Positions 26,598 through 35,499 of a stretch of 64,000 nt of DNA are shown piece by piece. The stretch comes from Catenovulum sediminis (GTDB taxonomy: Bacteria; Pseudomonadota; Gammaproteobacteria; Enterobacterales; Alteromonadaceae): the NCBI RefSeq assembly GCF_040270295.1, contig NZ_JBELOE010000060.1; one strand, written 5' to 3'. The position numbers and the translations under genes were made by a program. Position 1 is the stretch's first letter, and each line of letters opens with the position of its first letter. The notes beneath the pieces are model-generated. The model ran no database searches. It was not told the origin of the DNA and saw only the letters and a list, made by a program, of their open reading frames with translations.

Positions 26598-26770
26598 TTT
26601 TAATATATCTATATAAATCATCGGTTTATTATTTTTTTGGGAAATTATTATTAAAAAATGTAATAATATTGTTGATAAAACTTCATCATTGCCTTAGGAT
26701 TTAATCTAAATTGTTTGCGAGTATTGAATTTGGTTGTATTAATCACTTCGCAAAATTTTCTATCTCTAAA

Positions 26771-26784
26771 TGTAACCGGTTCAA
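26771..26784. promoter_or_regulatory. LacI-type operator (mannan regulon site 10)
   Basis: tgtaaccggttcaa, 12 of 14 match; 120 bp upstream of the GH26 start at 26904. Confidence 0.7.
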
Positions 26785-26832
26785 ATTGGTAGCAAATAGA
26801 TAGCTAAATAAAAAATATAGTTTGTAAAAAAA

Positions 26833-26854
26833 ATGAAACGCTTTTGCGTTTCAT
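26833..26854. repeat. Perfect inverted repeat in the GH26 leader
   Basis: atgaaacgc / gcgtttcat with loop tttt, 49 bp before the GH26 ATG. No T tract follows, so it is not an obvious terminator. It could be an mRNA stability or regulatory hairpin. Confidence 0.6.
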
Positions 26855-26903
26855 CAAAAAGCAAACATACTTTATTTCAACATACATACTTACGAGGTTT
26901 GAT

Positions 26904-29900
26904 ATGACATCGCCATTCAACAAGAAACCATTAGTTACAATGGTCTCTGCCGTTTTACTGGCTGGACTGAATACCGCTTGTGTAGAAGAAGGCAGTGTTA
27001 ATGCCGACAGCGCTCAATATACACCTGAAGAAAGACCATTAGGCGTCATCGCAGGCGCTGACATTGAGCAGTCACCCGGAGAGATGGTCACGGTAGCCGG
27101 ACGTTTAGTGGGCACAGTGACCGATCAATCATTACGCTGGACGCAAATCGCCGGCAGCCCGATAACCATTGCAGACAACACAAAAGGTACGTTGACATTC
27201 GAAGCGCCAGAAGTAGATGGGTTAGAGGTTTTCAAATTTAAAATTGAAGCGCTTGATAAAGATGGCAATGTTATCGTAGATGAAAACAATGAAGAGATGA
27301 CCGATGAAGTCACTGTTACCATCTTCAATGTTTCTCTAGTTCAAACACTTGAAGCTGAAGATGCATCCATTGCCGAGCTTGTTGGTAGTGCACAAATTGT
27401 GCAAGCGGGTGATGATCATTATTTACAAGGTGCCTCAGGCGATGCACACACAGCTGATATCGTACCCGGCGCTGCAGTTAAATATACGCTTAATTTAAAG
27501 GCAGAAGAAGCGGCTTATTATGCAGTCTTTCTACGCTATGCGATCCCTGCCGATTATGGTGGGAAAGTCGGTATGGTTACAGTAAATGGCGTTCCAACTG
27601 AATTAGAACTTAATGCAACCGGTTCTTTTCAAGATGTCAGAGTGGGTGTATTTAATTTAACAGAGGGCCAAAACATTATTGAAGTCGGTGGTGGCTGGAA
27701 TTACTACCGCGTTGACAATGTTCAGCTGAAACCCGCTGCGCCACCTGCAACGCCTGATACAATATTACCTAAGCTAGTAAATGAAAACGCGACAGATCCA
27801 ACTGTAAAATTAATGGAATTTTTAGTTGCGAGTTACGGCGAAAAAACCCTTTCAGGCCAAGCTGAATTTCCAACTAATGATGGCAGTAAAAATGAACTGG
27901 TCGATTTTGCTAAAATAAAAGCTGCAACCACGGATGACTTACCGGCAATCGTTGAATTTGACTTAATGGAATATTCTTCTAGCCGAGTTGCTAAAGGCGC
28001 CAAACCCGGAACACTCAGCGAAGATGCAATCGAAGCGCACAACAATGAAAATGTCATTGTCGGTATGGCATGGCACTGGAATGCCCCCACTAAACTAAAA
28101 GATGGTTCCGGTAACGAAGCATGGAACCGGGGTTTTTATACTGAAGCGACAGATTTTGACTTAGCTGCAGCTTTAGCAGATAAAGAGAGTGATGATTACA
28201 AAGCGCTGATTGCCGATATCGATATTATTGCGACAGAGCTGGCCAAATTTGCCGACGCAGATATTCCTGTTTTATGGCGTCCTATCCACGAAGCTGAAGG
28301 TGAATGGTTCTGGTGGGGTGCTTCAGGTGCTGACGCGTTTAAAGAGCTTTGGCAGATCATGTACGACCGCTTAACCACCCAACACAATTTAAACAACTTA
28401 ATTTGGGTATATACGGGCGCAGGTTCGCTTGACGAAAACTGGTATCCGGGTGATGAAATGGTCGATATCGTCGGTTATGACGGTTACGATGGCGTTAACG
28501 ACGACAACCCATTTTCAGGTCAGTTTGCAACTCTATTAGATCGTTTCAATGGCAAAAAACTGATCGCGATCACTGAAACCGGTTCAGTTCCTGACGTGGC
28601 TAAAATGCATGCGGCTAATGCTTGGTGGGCATATTTTGTCACCTGGTATTCACGAGAATGGAACCAATATGGACCGGGTAACATGGATGCAGCCATAGTT
28701 GATGAAAACTATGCATTCGAAAATGTAATTAACCTCGATGAAGTCCCTGGTGGTGTTGAACCACAAGAAGCTGGCACTTACAGCGACTTTGAAATGTCAA
28801 CTCACAATTGGGAAGCACAGGTAAGCTGGTCACCGACTACCGGCTTGTATGCTGCTAACGATTGGGCGGCAGACGGCGCGCATTCACTGATATTACGTAA
28901 AGACTTAAAAGCAGAATTTGATGCAGCCGGAAAACTGGATAATATCGTTTTCCAAACTTATCCGGTCGACGGAATAGACGTTAGCGGACAAAAACAAATC
29001 AACGTCTATGTAAAATCACTCGGTGCTGGCGACAATGTGACTGCTCACATTTTCTGGAAAAGTGACAGTGAAAGTTGGCCTGCAGGTGTCGCGGTTACAA
29101 ACGATAGTGTTGTTAAATTAACCTCAAGTTTAACCGAATTACCAGATGGTTCTGCTGTTGATATCAGCAACTTAAGTGGTTTAGGTGTACGTTTTGAGGG
29201 CTTGGATACTGCTTCAACAAATGCCACTTTCTATATTGATAGAATAGAGCTGGTTGATGGTGATGACAAAGTGTCAAGCTTATATACTTTTGAGCCAGAC
29301 GTTTCGCCTTGGCATGGTCAAGTGAACTGGGGCACAACAAGTGGTGCAACCTTCACGACAGATTATGCAAAAAATGGTGTTCGTTCATTGGCGATGTACA
29401 AAGACTTAACGGCTTATGAAGCTGTCGAGAACGTCGTTTTACAAGCCTATCCTGAAGGCGGTGTAAATGTAACAGATTACAGCAGCATTAAAGTATCCGT
29501 AGCATCGATGAATGTTGGTGATGCCAGCAATGCGCATATATTTTATAAAGCAGCAGATGGTATCGAAAGCTGGCCTGCAGCAACCAACCTAGTTGATGGA
29601 AAAGCTGAACTCTCGATAGATTTAACAGACCGAGTAGACGCAGACGACAACCCAGTCACGTTAAGCACAATTAACGGTTTGGGTGTCCGCTTCCAAGGTT
29701 TAACCGCTTCAGAAAATGCAATGCTTGCGATAGATGATATTAAGTTAGTAAAAGCAGATGCGAGCGAAAAGTTGATTTATGGCTTTGAAAACACCGGTGC
29801 TTGGGAATTCCAAGTGAACTGGTCACCTGCCGCTGGCATTCATCTTTCAAGCGACTGGATGAGTTCAGGCAAAATGTCATTGGCGGGTAAAACGCAATTG

Positions 29901-30218
29901 GCAGACGGGGATGATAATATTATCCTGCAAACTTATCCTGCCGACGGCATAAAACTCGGTAACGTTACGACATTAAAAGTAACAGCGCACGCTACCGATT
30001 CAGGTGCCAGCACACAGGTCATGTTATTCGCTAAAGACGAAAACGATAACTGGAAAGATTCCGGCGCTGTCGATTTAGCCGCAAACGGTACTGAACTTAC
30101 GCTGGACTTAACCCAATTTAACAGCACACAGCTGAACGGGTTTGGTGTCAGGTTTATAAACCCTGATAACAGCACCACAGAATCAAGCTTTTTTGTGGAC
30201 AACGTAAGATTCGAATAA
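26904..30218 (+). CDS. GH26 beta-mannanase with CBM35-like and three C-terminal beta-sandwich modules
   Basis: 1104 residues from ATG 26904, which has a good acgagg ribosome site; an upstream TTG in frame is unlikely. N-terminal signal with a possible lipobox (LNTAC, Cys26). Order: Ig/PKD-like region (about 45-140), CBM35-like module (about 147-275, QTLEAEDASI to YRVDNVQLKP), GH26 barrel (about 290-610), then three related modules of about 150 residues (625-787, 788-951, 953-1104) that share a QVNW/QVSW start and LGVRF near the end. Catalytic acid/base Glu463 in WRPIHEAEGEWFWWG and nucleophile Glu558 in AITETGS. It cuts internal beta-1,4-mannosyl bonds. First gene of a plus-strand unit with the TonB receptor. 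Confidence 0.92.
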   Translation: MTSPFNKKPLVTMVSAVLLAGLNTACVEEGSVNADSAQYTPEERPLGVIAGADIEQSPGEMVTVAGRLVGTVTDQSLRWTQIAGSPITIADNTKGTLTFEAPEVDGLEVFKFKIEALDKDGNVIVDENNEEMTDEVTVTIFNVSLVQTLEAEDASIAELVGSAQIVQAGDDHYLQGASGDAHTADIVPGAAVKYTLNLKAEEAAYYAVFLRYAIPADYGGKVGMVTVNGVPTELELNATGSFQDVRVGVFNLTEGQNIIEVGGGWNYYRVDNVQLKPAAPPATPDTILPKLVNENATDPTVKLMEFLVASYGEKTLSGQAEFPTNDGSKNELVDFAKIKAATTDDLPAIVEFDLMEYSSSRVAKGAKPGTLSEDAIEAHNNENVIVGMAWHWNAPTKLKDGSGNEAWNRGFYTEATDFDLAAALADKESDDYKALIADIDIIATELAKFADADIPVLWRPIHEAEGEWFWWGASGADAFKELWQIMYDRLTTQHNLNNLIWVYTGAGSLDENWYPGDEMVDIVGYDGYDGVNDDNPFSGQFATLLDRFNGKKLIAITETGSVPDVAKMHAANAWWAYFVTWYSREWNQYGPGNMDAAIVDENYAFENVINLDEVPGGVEPQEAGTYSDFEMSTHNWEAQVSWSPTTGLYAANDWAADGAHSLILRKDLKAEFDAAGKLDNIVFQTYPVDGIDVSGQKQINVYVKSLGAGDNVTAHIFWKSDSESWPAGVAVTNDSVVKLTSSLTELPDGSAVDISNLSGLGVRFEGLDTASTNATFYIDRIELVDGDDKVSSLYTFEPDVSPWHGQVNWGTTSGATFTTDYAKNGVRSLAMYKDLTAYEAVENVVLQAYPEGGVNVTDYSSIKVSVASMNVGDASNAHIFYKAADGIESWPAATNLVDGKAELSIDLTDRVDADDNPVTLSTINGLGVRFQGLTASENAMLAIDDIKLVKADASEKLIYGFENTGAWEFQVNWSPAAGIHLSSDWMSSGKMSLAGKTQLADGDDNIILQTYPADGIKLGNVTTLKVTAHATDSGASTQVMLFAKDENDNWKDSGAVDLAANGTELTLDLTQFNSTQLNGFGVRFINPDNSTTESSFFVDNVRFE

Positions 30219-30297
30219 TCCGCACTTTGCCGCGCAACCATAAAATTAAGGTGGTTGCGCGAACAGAATATTTTGTAAAGAATTTGAGGTTAATAAC

Positions 30298-33200
30298 ATG
30301 ACAAAGCATAATAATTTAAGAAAACATTTAATTGCGACCAGTGTCATATCCGCATTGGGATTCAGCTCAGCCCCTGCCTTCAGTGCAGAAAATGACGGTG
30401 CTCAACAAGAAGAGCAAGAAGTGATTGTTGTTCGTGGTATTAGAGGTTCGCTTGTTGCGTCGATGGCAAATAAAAGATTTGCCAACTCGGTCGTTGATAC
30501 AATCACAGCGACGGATATTGGTAAATTACCGGATGCAACAATAGCCGACTCATTGCAACGTATAACAGGTGTGCAAATCAGCCGTTCAGGCGGTGAAGGT
30601 TCAAGCGCCAACATACGCGGCGTTGCACAAGTTATGACGACATTAAATGGCGAGCAAATGCTTTCCGCTGGCTCAGTAACAACAGTGCAGCCAAACTTTG
30701 CGGATATCCCATCTACCATGGTTTCTGGAATTGATGTGATTAAATCATCAGAAGCCAAAACTCTCACAGGTGGTATTTCAGGTACAATTGACCTAAAAAC
30801 CAACCGTCCGTTTAAATTAGATGAAGGTTATACTGTTTTAGGTAAAGTTGAAGCTACTCAAGGCTCAATGGGTAAAGAAACGGATAAAACCTTTTCTGCA
30901 TTCGCGGGCTACAACCTAGACAACAAAATAGGTGCAACACTTAACCTTTCATATGCCGATGTCTATTTAGCTGACTACTTAGTCGGCTCTGCAGGCGGTG
31001 ATTGGGGCGCGAATGCCAGCGAAACTAGCGGTTTTGTTGAAAGTAATATTGATGCAACAGGCGATGGTGATACAAACGATGTATTTTACGCGTTTCAGGG
31101 GCATCAAGCAGCAAACCGCTTTATTGACCGTGAAAGAATGGGCGCTAACGCTTCATTTCAGTATCAATTGACAGACGCACTGCAGCTTACCGCAGATGTA
31201 TTTTATACCGAAATGGATGAGCACCAATATACCGCAGGCTTTATCGCCAGTAACTCTTGGCAGAGTGTTTGGGGCTGGTTTACCCCTACGATGGAAGATG
31301 GCATCTTAACCGGCGCAACCCCTCATGAAAAAATCATTGAAGGTGAAGTAGTTGACGGTAATTATTACTCTTTTCAAAGCGGTGAGTTGCAAGCACGCCG
31401 AACCATGGTGCACTCTGAAACAGACTGGATCAAAAAAGAAGCTTTAAATACCAACCTAGAGCTCAGCTATGAGGGCGATAGTTTTACCGCGAATTTACGC
31501 TGGGCACATGGTGAAGCATCCAACAACAACCAGTTAAGTGTCGTTGATGCTTATATTAACGATGGTTGCCAGGCTGGGGCGACATATAAATCAGCTGAAT
31601 ACTTAGCGACACCTGAAGATCAGCGAACGTGTGCACAATCACCTGTAAACCCTTGGGGTTATAAAGGCGAGCTTGCGACATTACCGGATGGTACGCCGGT
31701 AGAAGGCAGTTTTACCCAGATCCCAATTGGTATTTCATATACAGCCGACAACCAACACTGGGATTTACCTATGATGCCAACCGCTGATGGCACGGGCGAG
31801 GAACGTTTAGGGAGCAATATTAATCGTTATAGTGTGACTTCAAGTAACTTAACCGGAACGAACAGCAATGCAACCTTAGATGTGCTGCGCTTAGACACAA
31901 AATGGTTTATAGATGGTAACTTTGTTCAGTCTATCGATACGGGTGTACGTTATGGTATTCGTGAAATTGAAAAAACCGGCTGGATTGGCGGTGTCGCAAA
32001 AACCAACCAATATGGAGACGCGTTTCTAGCACGCTGGAAAGATTCAGCAAGCCAAGCGCCAACAACTTTAGAGTCGTATATTCCGTTAATCTCGTTTACT
32101 GATCCATTAATGGATGGAAAGATCACACAAATTAGTGATTTTCAGGGTTCGTCCGGTCTAGATGGCTTATACTTTGTTGATCCAAAAGCAATGGATAATC
32201 CACTTGAATACCACAATGCCGTTTATGGTACGAATATTCAAGCACCGGATGCAGCCAATACGTACGATCTTGAAGAAACAACGTCAACTTTTTACGTGCA
32301 AGCAAATATCGACGGCGAATTGTCTGGTGGAACTATCGATATTCCATTTAGTGGTAACATTGGCTTCCGTTATATCCGAACCGAATTTGATATCAATCAA
32401 TCTGAAACCGGTTCAGATAATATTGCAACCTTCAACGGCCAGGATTATATTATGGCTGGCTCTTTAGGTATGCTGGCAACACCGGCAGGTAAACTGAATA
32501 CGCCGCGCAGTTACAACGATTTATTACCCGCAATCAATATATCGTTTGATTTAGATAGCGATGAAAAACTGCGTTTCGCTTATAATAAAACCATGACGAC
32601 ACACAATACAGATCAACTCGCAGGCGGTATTACGGTTAACCGAATTATCGGCTGTAATATACAACAAGACGATGGTTCTTCTGTATTTTGTGCAACCAGT
32701 GCGAGTCAAAAAGGTAACCCGTATTTAGACCCATGGCGCTCATCCAACATCGACCTATCTTATGAATGGTATTTCAGTGAAACGGGTATGTTTAATATTG
32801 GCGCGTTTTACATGGATATTGAATCTTTTATCGTTCAATCAGAAGTTGAACTACCGATTCCGGATACAGATGGTGTAGTGCGCGGTTATGTACCCGAAAA
32901 CCCTCCAAGATTTAAAGGCACAGTGACGACGACAACCCCGGCAAACAGCCCGGATGGTGGAACCATTCGTGGTTTAGAAGTAGGTTACCAGCAAGGGTTT
33001 GACTTTTTACCGGGTAAATTAAGTGGTTTAGGTTTAACCGCCAACTACACTTGGTCTCCGAGCACCAGTGGTAGTGTTGATTATTATGGTAAAGACACGC
33101 CAATGAGTGACAACTCAGAGCACCAAGCCAACTTGGCAGTGTGGTATGAAAAAGACGGTTTGCAAGCGCGAATTGCCTCTAATTACCGAAGCAAGAAGTT

Positions 33201-33432
33201 TATTTCAATTCGGAATGTAAATAACGAATATCAGTTCGCTAAGTTCCAAGAACCGACACTTTATGTGGATGCTTCTGTCAGTTACGACTTTAATGAGCAA
33301 ATCACCCTTTCGTTGCAAGGCACAAATTTAACGGAAGAAAGCCAAGCACAATACTTCCAGTGGGAAGACATGGTTGATAAACGTTACTACAACGAAAGAC
33401 GCTTAACGCTTGGCTTACAAGTTCGCTTGTAA
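30298..33432 (+). CDS. TonB-dependent receptor (large, sugar-type)
   Basis: 1044 residues. Signal peptide ends near residue 29 (APAFSA), then a TonB-box-like EEQEVIVVRGIRGSL, plug domain with IGKLPDATIADSLQRITGVQ and SGGEGSSANIRGVAQ, and a 22-strand barrel ending in the C-terminal aromatic/hydrophobic strand LTLGLQVRL. This is the proteobacterial 'TonB-dependent receptor, Caulobacter/Xanthomonas type' class used for oligosaccharides. It is 79 bp after GH26 and followed by a terminator, so it is likely the outer-membrane importer of manno-oligosaccharides. Confidence 0.92.
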   Translation: MTKHNNLRKHLIATSVISALGFSSAPAFSAENDGAQQEEQEVIVVRGIRGSLVASMANKRFANSVVDTITATDIGKLPDATIADSLQRITGVQISRSGGEGSSANIRGVAQVMTTLNGEQMLSAGSVTTVQPNFADIPSTMVSGIDVIKSSEAKTLTGGISGTIDLKTNRPFKLDEGYTVLGKVEATQGSMGKETDKTFSAFAGYNLDNKIGATLNLSYADVYLADYLVGSAGGDWGANASETSGFVESNIDATGDGDTNDVFYAFQGHQAANRFIDRERMGANASFQYQLTDALQLTADVFYTEMDEHQYTAGFIASNSWQSVWGWFTPTMEDGILTGATPHEKIIEGEVVDGNYYSFQSGELQARRTMVHSETDWIKKEALNTNLELSYEGDSFTANLRWAHGEASNNNQLSVVDAYINDGCQAGATYKSAEYLATPEDQRTCAQSPVNPWGYKGELATLPDGTPVEGSFTQIPIGISYTADNQHWDLPMMPTADGTGEERLGSNINRYSVTSSNLTGTNSNATLDVLRLDTKWFIDGNFVQSIDTGVRYGIREIEKTGWIGGVAKTNQYGDAFLARWKDSASQAPTTLESYIPLISFTDPLMDGKITQISDFQGSSGLDGLYFVDPKAMDNPLEYHNAVYGTNIQAPDAANTYDLEETTSTFYVQANIDGELSGGTIDIPFSGNIGFRYIRTEFDINQSETGSDNIATFNGQDYIMAGSLGMLATPAGKLNTPRSYNDLLPAINISFDLDSDEKLRFAYNKTMTTHNTDQLAGGITVNRIIGCNIQQDDGSSVFCATSASQKGNPYLDPWRSSNIDLSYEWYFSETGMFNIGAFYMDIESFIVQSEVELPIPDTDGVVRGYVPENPPRFKGTVTTTTPANSPDGGTIRGLEVGYQQGFDFLPGKLSGLGLTANYTWSPSTSGSVDYYGKDTPMSDNSEHQANLAVWYEKDGLQARIASNYRSKKFISIRNVNNEYQFAKFQEPTLYVDASVSYDFNEQITLSLQGTNLTEESQAQYFQWEDMVDKRYYNERRLTLGLQVRL

Positions 33433-33466
33433 GCTTTAAACAGCAACATCTTGTGTTGTGCCCATT

Positions 33467-33495
33467 CGCCTCACTTTTTAGTGGGGCGTTTTTTT
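33467..33495 (+). terminator. Rho-independent terminator after the GH26-TonB receptor operon
   Basis: 8-bp stem (cgcctcac / gtggggcg, one G-U) followed by T7, 35 bp after the receptor stop. Confidence 0.85.
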
Positions 33496-33517
33496 AGCCA
33501 TCATTTAGGCGAATCAC

Positions 33518-34519
33518 ATGATAAACCGCAGAACGCTTTTAAAATATTTATCGACGACACCGCTCATAGCATCCGGTTTAAATATCAACGCAAAAACAAC
33601 TGAACACACCAGTTTGCCTATCAGCACAAATAAAATATCTTTGTCACAATGGTCGTTTCATAGAGCGATATTAGGCAACAGTAAAAATAACTATGCCGAA
33701 TTTATCAAAACATTACACAGCGAGCCTGACGAGGTATTACAAGGTTCACTTGATCCAAGAGATATTTGTCGCACAGCTCGGATATTAGGTGTATCTCACA
33801 TCGATTTAGTCAATGTATTATTCTTTGGCCATGCACAAGATAAAAATTGGTTAAAAGAATTTAAAAATAGAGCGCGCGATCATCAGGTTCATTTTCAACT
33901 ACTGATGTGTGACGAAACAGGGCAATTGGGCGCGACCTCAAAAACGGTTAGAAATAAATCAATTGAACAGCATTTACCATGGTTGGAAGCGGCCGCTTAT
34001 TTGGGCTGTAAGCAATTAAGAGTCAATGCATATGGTGAAGGCAGTTATCTACAACAACTTGATCAGTGTGCGGATTCGTTATCGCAACTTGCGGATGCGG
34101 CCCAACAGCACAACCTTGAACTATTGGTAGAAAACCACGGATTTGCGTCAAACAACGGAGCGTGGTTAGCCATGCTAATAGAACACACCAAGCACTCAAA
34201 TTTAGGTGTTTTTACGGATTTGGATAATTTTTTTATGGGTGGCTGGGGACTGAATCCACCTCGTTTATACGACAGAATTCAAGGTCTATATGACTTAGCA
34301 CCCTACACCCGTGGGGTCAGTGCGAAAACACATGATTTTGACTTGTCAGGAAACGAAACAACGATTGATTATCAACAATGTTTTTCGATTTTTGAAACGC
34401 ACGGTTTTAACGGTTTTTATAGTGCTGAATTTGAAGGAGATAGAATGTCGGAAACACAAGGCTCAGAAGCAACGCTTGCGCTGATTAAAAAAACGCTCAG
34501 CGCAGCTAGGGCGTATTGA
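33518..34519 (+). CDS. Exported sugar phosphate isomerase/epimerase-like TIM-barrel protein
   Basis: 333 residues. The N terminus NRRTLLKYLSTTPLIASGL looks like a Tat-type signal, though with RR-T rather than the full SRRxFLK motif. The rest is a xylose-isomerase-like AP2 barrel: ISLSQWSFHRAILG, LGCKQLRVNAYGEG, LELLVENHG and GFYSAEFEGDR supply likely metal-ligand Glu and His. It starts just after the terminator of the GH26 operon. Its last 80 bp are part of the repeat found again at 40999-41036. Substrate unknown; a ketose or keto-sugar in the mannan pathway is only a guess. Confidence 0.78.
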   Translation: MINRRTLLKYLSTTPLIASGLNINAKTTEHTSLPISTNKISLSQWSFHRAILGNSKNNYAEFIKTLHSEPDEVLQGSLDPRDICRTARILGVSHIDLVNVLFFGHAQDKNWLKEFKNRARDHQVHFQLLMCDETGQLGATSKTVRNKSIEQHLPWLEAAAYLGCKQLRVNAYGEGSYLQQLDQCADSLSQLADAAQQHNLELLVENHGFASNNGAWLAMLIEHTKHSNLGVFTDLDNFFMGGWGLNPPRLYDRIQGLYDLAPYTRGVSAKTHDFDLSGNETTIDYQQCFSIFETHGFNGFYSAEFEGDRMSETQGSEATLALIKKTLSAARAY

Positions 34520-34714
34520 TCTTTGCTGTATACATTTTGTTCTAACTAAACACTTTTTAATCGCGGCGCTGATTTGTAGGCCTAGTGGTAGTAAGCTAAG
34601 TCAAAAATCAGCAACAAAGCGTAAAAGCGCGCTCTAAATTTTACGAATTTCGCAGTAAAAATTTTTGCAGCTGCGCGCGCCATTCTTCGGATAAGCCTTC
34701 AACCGCTACCGCTT
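34439..34714. repeat. Flanking repeat copy A (3' ends of isomerase and MOSC genes)
   Basis: 34439-34476 (within the isomerase gene) matches 40999-41036 with 2 differences. 34631-34714 matches 41034-41117 with 2 differences over 84 bp, the latter being the 3' end of the MOSC gene. In copy A the isomerase is complete and the MOSC piece is a truncated fragment; in copy B the reverse holds. Confidence 0.9.
34631..34714 (-). pseudogene. Fragment of MOSC-domain gene 3' end
   Basis: 84 bp nearly identical to the last codons of the intact MOSC gene at 41044-41694. It stops abruptly at 34714, where IS110-derived sequence begins. Confidence 0.85.
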
Positions 34715-34715
34715 C

Positions 34716-35442
34716 CTAAGAAACACATTCTTCTTCCACTTGCAGGGTCGGGTCATACCCATCTTGTCGGCTTGTCGCCTAAGATTTTTAAGTACTCTCT
34801 CATTATAACGTTCTTCGTTAAGCGGCGCCAAACGGCGACATACTTTGTTCCGTATTTCATTGCGTTGTAAAACAGAATAGCTATTTACCTAGCTGTGGCC
34901 GGTACCGCCTTTGCTTTTCTGTCGGACATCGAACTTCAGCTCATAAGGTTGCTTTGTTCTGTATTTTACCTTTGGTAATGGAAGTTCGAGGTCGCGCGAA
35001 TCTGAGCATAGACTGTCTAGTACAGATTCTATTTGTAAATCACATTCGATTACTTGCACCTGATATGCATCATACATGATCACAGCTTGCTTTAAGTAAT
35101 CTACATGCATGAAGGTGTAGGATCAATTGTGCATCCCCCACATCTGTTTTCTTTCTAGGAACTGCACGAATATCACGGGCATTGGAAAGGACAACATCAA
35201 ACCCGTGATCTTACAGTACTTCATATACTGGAACCCAATACACACCAGTTGATTCCATGCCAACTGTTGTGATCCCACAGTCAGATAACCAAAGTGCCAT
35301 TGAGTGAATATCACCAGTAAAGGCTTTAAACGTTCTCACTGGTTCGGCACATCTATACTGGTGGAACTGCGACCACATGAAAATTACCACCAATATCAAT
35401 CAACTCAGTAGACAATGCCGGATGGGAACTCGGATTAATCAT
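34716..35442 (-). pseudogene. IS110-family transposase relic
   Basis: Read on the minus strand with frame changes: residues from a start at 35442 give LIDIGGNFHVVAVPP (the DEDD-transposase beginning). After a one-base shift comes AEPVRTFKAFTGDIHSMALW and STGVYWVPVYEVL, then an in-frame TAA. DHGFDVVLSNARDIRAVPRK and TDVGDAQ follow, then a gap, then QVQVIECDLQIESVL in another frame, and a C-terminal NAMKYGTKYV and RYNERVLKNLRRQADKMGM. These are recognisable IS110 landmarks in order. At least two shifts, one stop and an internal deletion make it dead. It marks one end of the 6.3 kb insert. Confidence 0.85.
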
Positions 35443-35499
35443 TTTCCTGAACGGGGTCTATGCTACCAACATTGGGTCCGCAGTTACCGAGCTCGGAAA

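Larger units (their letters stand above)
26382..26903. other. AT-rich divergent regulatory region between the sugar porter and GH26
   Basis: 564 bp without a gene separates the sugar porter (minus) from GH26 (plus). It holds operator-like sites near both genes and a degenerate one in the middle, long A/T tracts, and a hairpin just before the GH26 start. I see no small gene in it. Confidence 0.6.

Noticed and set aside
26844..26903. 20-codon N-terminal extension of GH26 from TTG
   Set aside because: The ATG at 26904 has a good ribosome site and begins a normal signal peptide; the TTG lies inside the leader hairpin.
34889..35399. Separate small genes on the minus strand
   Set aside because: They are pieces of one decayed IS110 transposase in successive frames.
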